NCBI GenBank assembly: GCA_910588885.1
Contig: CAJUSQ010000102.1
Coordinates: forward strand, 1 to 10,504
Direction of reading: 5' to 3'
Source: an uncultured Lachnospiraceae bacterium
GTDB lineage: Bacteria > Bacillota > Clostridia > Lachnospirales > Lachnospiraceae
DNA: 10,504 nucleotides
Part shown: in pieces, positions 1-5,056 of the stretch
Layout: the number at the start of each line of letters is the position of its first letter
How positions within the stretch are numbered: the stretch's first letter is position 1
The notes under the pieces: generated by a model
What the model was told of the DNA's origin: nothing
What the model saw: the letters and a program-made list of their open reading frames with translations, nothing else
The model's database searches: none
Translations under genes and position numbers: made by a program

Positions 1-34
1 GGTGCCTCCCTTTTCAATTTTTTTGAAAAATTTT

Positions 35-63
35 TTGATTATTTTGGAAAAGAGTGCTATTAT
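35..63 (+). promoter_or_regulatory. Sigma-A-type promoter of the V-ATPase operon
   Basis: A -35 box TTGATT lies at 35-40 and a -10 box TATTAT at 58-63, separated by exactly 17 bases. A TG dinucleotide at 55-56 makes it an extended -10 element. Upstream (about 11-34) are A and T tracts resembling an UP element. Transcription would start near 69-71, giving a leader of about 50 bases before the first chosen start codon at 121. This is the only convincing promoter I found in the window. It is a reading by eye against consensus; no transcript data are available. Confidence 0.65.
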
Positions 64-107
64 AAAGGGTAGCGAACAATGGTACAAGGCAATCATGTAA
101 GGAAAGT

Positions 108-114
108 AAGGGAG
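108..114 (+). promoter_or_regulatory. Ribosome binding site that decides the first gene's start
   Basis: AAGGGAG at 108-114 sits 6 bases before the ATG at 121. The competing in-frame ATG at 79 has an AAAGGG at 64-69, but that would overlap or precede the predicted transcription start near 70 and so be missing from the mRNA. This favours the start at 121. Confidence 0.6.
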
Positions 115-120
115 ACATAC

Positions 121-432
121 ATGAATGAGGTAATTACGAAGCTTTATGAGATGGAAGAAACGGCCGGGCGGATTCTGGCAGAGGCCCAGCGCTACAAGGA
201 GCAGCTCTTAGAACAGCGGGAGCGGGAGAAGAAAGCGGTGGAACGGGAGCTGGAACGGGAACTGGAGCGGAAGCTTTCAAAGGAACAGAAGCGCCTGGAC
301 GAGGAAGCAGCCGCAGAGATCCGGGATCTGGAGAACCATTGCCAGGAGCAGCAAAAGGCGTTGGAGGAAGCCTGCGGCGGCCATATGGACGCCCTGGCGG
401 AAGAATTGTTTCAAAAAATCCTGGGAACCTAG
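121..432 (+). CDS. V-type ATPase peripheral stalk subunit, G/H type
   Basis: This 103-residue protein is almost entirely charged and helical, rich in Glu, Lys, Arg and Gln, with no membrane segment. It is typical of the small coiled-coil subunit that pairs with subunit E to form the peripheral stalk, which holds the catalytic head still while the rotor turns. The N-terminal pattern (MNEVITKLYEMEETAGRIL) resembles clostridial G/H subunits, and the size fits the roughly 100-residue family. Family assignment rests on composition, coiled-coil pattern and position as first gene of the operon, since these proteins are poorly conserved. An in-frame ATG at 79 would add 14 residues but is disfavoured by the promoter position. 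Naming varies: it is called AhaH/AtpH in archaea, and Enterococcus hirae letters differ, so no symbol is given. The gene ends in TAG, 13 bases before subunit C. Confidence 0.82.
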   Translation: MNEVITKLYEMEETAGRILAEAQRYKEQLLEQREREKKAVERELERELERKLSKEQKRLDEEAAAEIRDLENHCQEQQKALEEACGGHMDALAEELFQKILGT

Positions 433-445
433 AGAGGTGTGACAG

Positions 446-1474
446 ATGAAATTAATGCGTTACAGCGGGCTGATTACCAAGACGAAAGCCATGCGGGGAA
501 AGCTTTTGACACCGGAGCAGTTCCGGGAGCTGACAGAGCTGGCAACGGTCAGTGAAGCCGTCAATTACCTGAAGGAAACCAGCGAATATGCGAAGATCTA
601 CCAAAGCCATGAGGGGATTTGGCACAGAGGGCAGGCAGAAGCGGTAATCACCGACTCTTTGTACCAGAATTTTGGAAAATTATACCGTTTTTCCGATGCG
701 GGACAGCGGACGGCCTTTCAGTTCGTGTTTTTCCGGTATGAGGTGGATTTGTTAAAATTTTATCTAAAATATCTGTTTCGGGGCGCCCGGCCGGATATGG
801 ACAAGTATACGGATGCCTTTTTCCAGGAACATACGGAATTTTCCCTGGAAAAAGTGAAAAAAGCCGGGACGGTGCAGGAGTTGGAACAATGCCTGGAAAA
901 GACCCGGTACGGCCCCTTTTTTACCGGGATGCAGGGACGGGGCGGATATGTGGATTATGCCGTGGGACTGGATATTTTTTACTATACCCAGGTCTTTGGC
1001 CAGATCCGGCGGATGAAGCGGTGCGAGATGAAAGAAGTGCTGCTGAATATTTACGGCCCCCAGATCGACTGGCTGAATATCATGTGGATTTACCGTTCCA
1101 AGCGGTTCTATGAACAAAGCCCCGGAGCGGTGGCCGCCTGGACGATTCCCTGCTGCTACCGTTTGAAGAAGCAGGAGCTTCATGCCATGGAAGCGGCGGC
1201 GGATATCCAGGAGTTTCAGGGGATTCTGGAAAAAACAGGATACTTCCGGGGCAGGGACGCCTATGTGCAGATGGAAGACGAGATTTCTTACCGGAAGGTC
1301 CTGCGGGATACTTATCATCGGACAAGCCGGAAGCATCCGGTTTCCATGGCCCCCGTCCTTCAGTATATCTATGAAAAAGAGCTGGAAATCAGCAGGCTCA
1401 CCACCGTGATTGAGGGCATCCGCTACCAGGTGCCCCCAAAGGACATTAAGGACTATATTTTAATTACAGCGTAA
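446..1474 (+). CDS. ntpC: V-type ATPase subunit C (rotor socket, d-like)
   Basis: This 342-residue soluble protein matches the length of the bacterial subunit C / eukaryotic subunit d family (about 330-350). In these enzymes it is a funnel-shaped, helical protein that sits on the K ring and receives the D/F axle, passing torque between membrane ring and central shaft. Recognisable features are the N-terminal segment with AMRGKLLT at about residues 15-22, the conserved-type helix with FFRYEVDLLKFYLKY at about 95-109, and the YGPQIDWLNIMWIYRSKRFY stretch at about 203-222. There is no signal peptide. The ATG at 446 follows an AGAGGTG ribosome site at 433-439. The gene ends in TAA, 18 bases before subunit I. 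Identification combines sequence feel, length and operon position. Confidence 0.9.
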   Translation: MKLMRYSGLITKTKAMRGKLLTPEQFRELTELATVSEAVNYLKETSEYAKIYQSHEGIWHRGQAEAVITDSLYQNFGKLYRFSDAGQRTAFQFVFFRYEVDLLKFYLKYLFRGARPDMDKYTDAFFQEHTEFSLEKVKKAGTVQELEQCLEKTRYGPFFTGMQGRGGYVDYAVGLDIFYYTQVFGQIRRMKRCEMKEVLLNIYGPQIDWLNIMWIYRSKRFYEQSPGAVAAWTIPCCYRLKKQELHAMEAAADIQEFQGILEKTGYFRGRDAYVQMEDEISYRKVLRDTYHRTSRKHPVSMAPVLQYIYEKELEISRLTTVIEGIRYQVPPKDIKDYILITA

Positions 1475-1479
1475 CGCTG
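1467..1479 (+). other. Small hairpin with the ntpC stop codon as its loop
   Basis: CAGCG at 1467-1471 pairs perfectly with CGCTG at 1475-1479. The three-base loop is exactly the TAA stop codon of subunit C. The GGAGGAG ribosome site of the next gene begins two bases later. The stem is short (5 bp), so it may be chance. No T-run follows, so it is not a terminator. Confidence 0.4.
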
Positions 1480-1480
1480 C

Positions 1481-1487
1481 GGAGGAG
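1481..1487 (+). promoter_or_regulatory. Ribosome binding site supporting a GTG start of subunit I
   Basis: GGAGGAG at 1481-1487 lies 5 bases before the GTG at 1493. The next in-frame ATG, at 1505, is 17 bases away, too far for efficient initiation. The GTG is therefore the likely start. Confidence 0.75.
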
Positions 1488-1492
1488 CAATT

Positions 1493-3409
1493 GTGGTTGA
1501 GAAAATGAAATTATTGCATATCACCGGGCCGAAGCATGACATAGACCGCGTGATGAAGCTGTATTTGGAGAAATATGAGATACATTTTGAAAATGCCATG
1601 ACGAGCCTTGGCTCCATCAGCAATGTGTGGCCCTTCCTGGAAACCAATGTGTATAAAGAAGATTATGCCAACGGGGAGCGGCTTTTGAAGTATCTGGATG
1701 TAGAGGATGGGACGGAATCCCTTTCGGAGCTGTCCCCCATGGCGGCCCAGGAGATTATCCGGGAAGCCTTTGCCCATGCGGATCAGAATATCAGCCGGAG
1801 GCGGGAGCTGGTGCAGCGCAACCAGAAGCTGAAGGATTTTATGAACGAGATTTCCTCGTTCCGGAACCTGGACTTTGAGTTCCAGAAGATGATGGAATTT
1901 AAGTTTATCAAGTTCCGTCTGGGGCGGATTCCCCTGGAATACTACCATAAGCTGGAAAATTATATCGACGAGGTGGCCTATACGCTGTTCTGTGAATGCT
2001 ACAGCGACGACAGCTACGTCTGGGGCGTCTATTTTGTGCCCTATATGTATGCGGCGGAGATTGACGCCATGTACCTTTCCTTCCATTTTGAAAAAATATA
2101 TATGCCGGTTTCGTTCGCAGGAACGCCGGAGGAAGCTTACCTGACGGCTCAGAAGGAACTGGAACAGAATGAAGCGGAATTTTCCCGGCTTTCGGAAAAT
2201 ATGCATGATATGCTCCGGGAAAACCGGCTGGAAATCCTGTCGGCCTACCATTCCCTGAAAGAATATTGTGAAAATTTTGACATTCGTAAGCTGGCAGCCT
2301 GCACCCGTTCGAAAAACGGAAGCGAATACTACATCCTCTATGGCTGGATGACAAGGGCGGATGCGGAGTCCTTCAAAAAGGAAATCGAAGGGGATACGGA
2401 GGTCCACTGCATTGAAGAAGCCATGGATGAAAACGTCAGCACCAGTCCGCCTACGAAGCTTCGAAATCCCAGGATTTTAAAGCCCTTCGAGATGTTTGTG
2501 GAAATGTACGGGCTTCCGGCCTATAACGAGATGGATCCCACCCTATTTGTGGCCATTACGTATACGCTGATGTTCGGTATCATGTTCGGGGATGTGGGCC
2601 AGGGGCTGTTTCTGGTGGCAGGGGGATTTTTGCTGTACCGTTACAAGAATCTGCGGCTGGCCGGAATCATTGCCCTGGCCGGAATCTGGTCCACCTTATT
2701 CGGATTCCTGTACGGAAGCTTCTTTGGATTTGAGGAAATTCTTCCGGCGCTCTGGCGCAGGCCCATGGAGGATATTATGGGGACGCTGATGCTGGCCATT
2801 GCCTTTGGCGGATTGTTAATCCTTCTGGCTATGGTTTTGAATATTATCAATGCTGTCCGGGCCAAGGAATACGGCAGGCTGGTGTTCAGCCAAAGCGGTC
2901 TGGCGGGCCTGGTTTGTTACGGCTTTGTGGCCCTTTGTGCGGCGCTGTTTGCAACGGGCCACGGCCTTCCGGCCACGATCCTGATTGGCATTATAGTGGG
3001 AATTCCCCTGATTGCCATTCTTCTGAAGGAGCCGTTGGGACATCTGATTGAACGCAGAGGGAAGGTGCTTCCCGAAGGCAGCAAGGTGATGTTCTTTGTG
3101 GAAGCGCTGGTGGAGCTGTTCGACGTGGTATTAAGCTATGCCACCAACACCATATCCTTTGTCCGGGTAGGGGCTTTTGCCCTAAGCCATGCGGGCATGA
3201 TGGGAGTGGTTATGACATTGGCGGGCCTGGAACAGGGAACGCCCAACTGGCTGATTGTGATATGCGGAAATATTCTGGTTACGGGCTTAGAGGGCCTGGT
3301 GGTGGGCATCCAGGTGCTGCGTCTGGAATATTATGAGATGTTCAGCCGGTTCTACAAGGGCAGCGGAAAGCCCTTCGTGCCCTTTGGAAAGCGGGAAAGC
3401 CAGTCGTAA
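1493..3409 (+). CDS. ntpI: V-type ATPase membrane stator subunit I (a-like)
   Basis: This 638-residue protein is the homologue of the eukaryotic a subunit. Residues 1 to about 335 form a soluble domain with helical, coiled-coil-like stretches (about 85-120 and 212-262) that contacts the peripheral stalks. From about residue 350 on, several hydrophobic segments form the membrane half: roughly 351-381, 388-412, 428-455, 465-488, 492-512, 533-580 and 586-609. The typical MFGDVGQG motif is at 364-371. The essential half-channel Arg appears as R558 in SFVRVGAFALSHAG, equivalent to R735 of yeast Vph1. A second conserved Arg is R610 in VLRLEYYEMFSRFY. These line the ion path next to the K ring. Length is usual for bacterial subunit I (about 620-660). 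It starts with GTG behind a strong GGAGGAG and ends in TAA. Confidence 0.97.
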   Translation: MVEKMKLLHITGPKHDIDRVMKLYLEKYEIHFENAMTSLGSISNVWPFLETNVYKEDYANGERLLKYLDVEDGTESLSELSPMAAQEIIREAFAHADQNISRRRELVQRNQKLKDFMNEISSFRNLDFEFQKMMEFKFIKFRLGRIPLEYYHKLENYIDEVAYTLFCECYSDDSYVWGVYFVPYMYAAEIDAMYLSFHFEKIYMPVSFAGTPEEAYLTAQKELEQNEAEFSRLSENMHDMLRENRLEILSAYHSLKEYCENFDIRKLAACTRSKNGSEYYILYGWMTRADAESFKKEIEGDTEVHCIEEAMDENVSTSPPTKLRNPRILKPFEMFVEMYGLPAYNEMDPTLFVAITYTLMFGIMFGDVGQGLFLVAGGFLLYRYKNLRLAGIIALAGIWSTLFGFLYGSFFGFEEILPALWRRPMEDIMGTLMLAIAFGGLLILLAMVLNIINAVRAKEYGRLVFSQSGLAGLVCYGFVALCAALFATGHGLPATILIGIIVGIPLIAILLKEPLGHLIERRGKVLPEGSKVMFFVEALVELFDVVLSYATNTISFVRVGAFALSHAGMMGVVMTLAGLEQGTPNWLIVICGNILVTGLEGLVVGIQVLRLEYYEMFSRFYKGSGKPFVPFGKRESQS

Positions 3410-3434
3410 AATATAGAATCCACATTTTATATTT
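3409..3434 (+). other. AT-rich hairpin at the I-K junction
   Basis: Bases 3409-3419 pair with 3424-3434 over 11 positions (one G-U pair, the rest A-T) around a four-base CCAC loop. The base of the stem includes the last base of the subunit I stop codon. GCGGGA follows rather than a T-run, so it is unlikely to be a rho-independent terminator. It lies at the start of a strikingly AT-rich 97-base spacer (3410-3506) leading to subunit K, the subunit needed in the most copies per enzyme. A role in mRNA processing, stability or translation is an inference. Confidence 0.5.
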
Positions 3435-3506
3435 GCGGGAAAAGAAACGAATGGGAATTATTAAATCTGGATTATATAAAAATTCTTTGATAGGAGGATA
3501 TACATT

Positions 3507-3920
3507 ATGATAACGAAAGTAATTTTGGTTTTAATTTTAGTCAGCAGTATTTTGTTTCCCTTTGGCGCCTTTTTGTTTGGGAAAAAGAAGGAAGGGAGCT
3601 TTAAAGCGGCTCTTGGGTTTAACCTGTTCTTCTTCTTTGGGACCCTGGTAATTGCGGACATCCTTCTGTTCGGCGGCAAAGTGCAGGCGGCCTCCGATAC
3701 GGCAGCCGTGGCAGCAGAGGGCTGGCGGTATCTGGCTGCCGCTCTTTCCACGGGCCTGTCCTGTATCGGCGCCGGAATTGCCGTGGCCAGCGCGGCCAGC
3801 GCGGCTCTGGGAGCGTTAAGCGAGGATGCCGGTATTATGGGAAAAGCCTTGATTTTCGTGGCGCTGGCAGAATCCATTGCCCTGTACGGACTTTTGATCT
3901 CCTTCTCCATTCTGGGATAG
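3507..3920 (+). CDS. ntpK: V-type ATPase rotor ring subunit K (c-like)
   Basis: This is the 137-residue membrane subunit that forms the rotating, ion-carrying ring. Four hydrophobic segments are visible, at about 4-24, 36-57, 76-98 and 112-135. The second half (about 65-137) is a classic two-helix c-subunit: an Ala/Gly/Ser-rich helix (GAGIAVASAASAALGALSE), a short polar loop, then a helix with the ion-binding carboxylate E122 in FVALAESIALYG. S123 and Y127 match the Ser and Tyr of Na+-binding c-subunits, but the usual Gln of the partner helix seems to be Gly, so the coupling ion is undecided. The first half keeps no equivalent Glu and looks like a hydrophobic leader. The size is below the roughly 156 residues of Enterococcus NtpK. 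The ATG follows AGGAGG at 3492-3497. The gene ends in TAG. Confidence 0.93.
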   Translation: MITKVILVLILVSSILFPFGAFLFGKKKEGSFKAALGFNLFFFFGTLVIADILLFGGKVQAASDTAAVAAEGWRYLAAALSTGLSCIGAGIAVASAASAALGALSEDAGIMGKALIFVALAESIALYGLLISFSILG

Positions 3921-3925
3921 GAGCC

Positions 3926-3989
3926 GGGATTGGCCTTGTCAGCCAGCGGGACCGGCCCCGGACAGACGTTGGGATCACCTTTGTCAGCC
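3926..3989 (+). repeat. Degenerate 45-base direct duplication in the K-F spacer
   Basis: GGGAT at 3926-3930 recurs at 3971-3975, and TTGTCAGCC at 3936-3944 recurs at 3981-3989, both offset by 45 bases. Over 24 aligned bases (3921-3944 against 3966-3989) I count 16 matches. The second copy leads into the AAGGAGGA ribosome site of subunit F. In addition, CCGGCCC (3952-3958) could pair with GGGCCGG (3990-3996). The pattern is weak but resembles the clearer arrays after F and moxR. Confidence 0.45.
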
Positions 3990-4016
3990 GGGCCGGAGCA
4001 GTAAGGAGGAACCCTT

Positions 4017-4325
4017 ATGAAAATGTTTTTAATCAGCGACAACCGGGACACCTATACCGGGATGCGGTTGGCCGGGGTTGAGGGAGTAGTGGCCCATGAA
4101 CGGGACGAAGTGGAAGGGGCCCTTGCCCGGGTTTTGGAAGATCCGGAAATCGGGATTGTCCTGGTGACGGAGATGCTGGGCCGGAAGTTTTCCGATATCC
4201 TGGATGAAATTAAGCAGAACCGCAGAATCCCTCTGCTGGTGGAGATTCCGGACCGCCACGGCACCGGACGGAAAGAAAATTTCATTACGGATTATGTCAG
4301 TGAAGCAATCGGGCTGAAGCTGTAG
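4017..4325 (+). CDS. ntpF: V-type ATPase central stalk subunit F
   Basis: This 102-residue soluble protein matches the small alpha/beta (Rossmann-like) subunit F, which binds subunit D to form the rotor axle and can modulate ATPase activity. The N-terminal beta strand MKMFLISDNRDTYTGMRLAG, the central strand IGIVLVTEMLG (about 45-55) and the IPLLVEIPDRHG strand (about 71-82) are characteristic, ending in a C-terminal helix. Length is typical (about 100-110). The gene is called ntpG in Enterococcus hirae and ntpF/atpF in other schemes. An excellent AAGGAGGA at 4003-4010 precedes the ATG by 6 bases. The last 37 bases of the gene look like the founder copy of a tandem repeat that fills the following spacer. 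Confidence 0.93.
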   Translation: MKMFLISDNRDTYTGMRLAGVEGVVAHERDEVEGALARVLEDPEIGIVLVTEMLGRKFSDILDEIKQNRRIPLLVEIPDRHGTGRKENFITDYVSEAIGLKL

Positions 4326-4424
4326 GGAGTTTGCGGCGGAGCGATCAGGCGGAAGCGGCAGGGATTTTGCAGCGGAAGGATCGGACGGGAGCGGTAAGGA
4401 TTTTGCAGGAAAGGAATAGTTGCA
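4289..4424 (+). repeat. 36-base tandem repeat founded by the 3' end of ntpF
   Basis: The copies run 4289-4325 (37 bases, the coding end and TAG stop of subunit F), 4326-4361, 4362-4397 and a partial one at 4398-4424 that ends at the ATG of subunit E. By eye, copies 4326-4361 and 4362-4397 share 27 of 36 bases. The 24 coding bases at 4302-4325 match the equivalent part of the first spacer copy at about three quarters of positions. Each copy opens GGA[GT]TTTGC or similar and continues with a purine-rich tract. The last partial copy supplies the GGAAAGGA (4408-4415) that serves as the ribosome site of subunit E. The period is a multiple of three, and E is in the same frame as F, with only TAG (4323) and TAA (4395) between them. 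Confidence 0.7.
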
Positions 4425-4991
4425 ATGAAAACAAGGGAAAAGCTGAATCTTTTTTACGAAGCGGCCTTAAACGCCGCCAATGAGCGGAGCAGCCAGGATA
4501 TGCGCGAGTTCAGCGCATCCATGGAGCAGATGGTACAGGAATTCCGGAAGCAGAAGCGGGAGGAAATGGAAGCCCGCTATCAGACGGAGGCCGGGACGCT
4601 CCTTCGGGAGAAAAACCGCCGGGTTTCGGAGGCGCAGACCGAGCAGAAGCGGCGTCTGAACGGATATCAGCAGGAGAAGAAGGCCCTGCTGTTTGCAGCG
4701 GTGGAAGCAAAGCTGGCCGGGTACCGGGGTACTCCCGAATACCAAGACTATCTGGCCGGAAAAATCCGTATGGCAAGAGCCTTTGCCCGCCAGGAGGCAG
4801 TGGAAATTTATCTGGATACGGAAGATGCGTTCCGGAGGGAAGCTTTGGAACGGGAATGCGGCTGCGGCCTTCTGGTCAGTGAAACCTCCTTTGGGGGCGG
4901 CATCCGGGCGAAGGTGCCGTCCAAGAACATCCTGATTGACGAATCTTTTGAAACGAAGCTGAATCAGGAGCGGGATGCCTACAGCTTTTAA
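4425..4991 (+). CDS. ntpE: V-type ATPase peripheral stalk subunit E
   Basis: This 188-residue subunit pairs with the G/H protein to form the peripheral stalk and anchors to the top of the catalytic head. Residues 1 to about 95 are a long charged helix rich in Glu, Lys, Arg and Gln, the coiled-coil half. From about residue 100 a globular C-terminal domain follows, with the family's hallmark ending GGGIRAKVPSKNILIDESFE at about 156-175, where strands lead into the final helix. Length is usual (about 185-200). The ATG at 4425 is preceded at 9 bases by GGAAAGGA, a somewhat weaker site than its neighbours have. It lies between F and A, as expected in a V-ATPase operon. It ends in TAA, 65 bases before subunit A. 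Confidence 0.93.
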   Translation: MKTREKLNLFYEAALNAANERSSQDMREFSASMEQMVQEFRKQKREEMEARYQTEAGTLLREKNRRVSEAQTEQKRRLNGYQQEKKALLFAAVEAKLAGYRGTPEYQDYLAGKIRMARAFARQEAVEIYLDTEDAFRREALERECGCGLLVSETSFGGGIRAKVPSKNILIDESFETKLNQERDAYSF

Positions 4992-5007
4992 AGCCGGAAG
5001 AAAGGAA

Positions 5008-5026
5008 GGCCGGGGGAATGCCGGCC
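5008..5026 (+). other. GC-rich hairpin at the E-A junction
   Basis: GGCCGG at 5008-5013 pairs with CCGGCC at 5021-5026 around a seven-base GGGAATG loop. No T-run follows, and the AGGAGGA ribosome site of subunit A begins 14 bases downstream. It is more likely an mRNA processing or stability element than a terminator, if it has a role at all. Confidence 0.4.
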
Positions 5027-5056
5027 GCGATGCGATAACAGGAGGAATTTCCAAAC

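Noticed and set aside
1..24. Possible 3' half of a rho-independent terminator (GGTGCCTCC followed by T-rich sequence) from an upstream gene
   Set aside because: The other stem arm would lie outside the window, so it cannot be supported.
79..120. Upstream ATG extending the first gene by 14 residues
   Set aside because: The predicted transcription start near 70 leaves almost no leader and removes its ribosome site, while the ATG at 121 has a well-spaced AAGGGAG.
1511..2407. Long minus-strand open frame (298 codons) inside subunit I
   Set aside because: It is antisense to a clearly real gene, has no recognisable protein features, and no promoter or ribosome site was noted. It is a shadow of GC-rich coding sequence.
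3433..3480. Possible internal promoter before subunit K (TTGCGG and TATTAA or TATAAA)
   Set aside because: The spacings are wrong (about 20 bases or more), and AT-rich sequence gives such boxes by chance.
4326..4424. CRISPR-like array
   Set aside because: Copies are directly adjacent, imperfect and without unique spacers, and they include a gene end. They form a tandem repeat, not a CRISPR.
4467..5054. Minus-strand open frame across subunit E
   Set aside because: It overlaps a well-identified gene and has Pro/Phe/Leu-rich composition typical of an antisense shadow.
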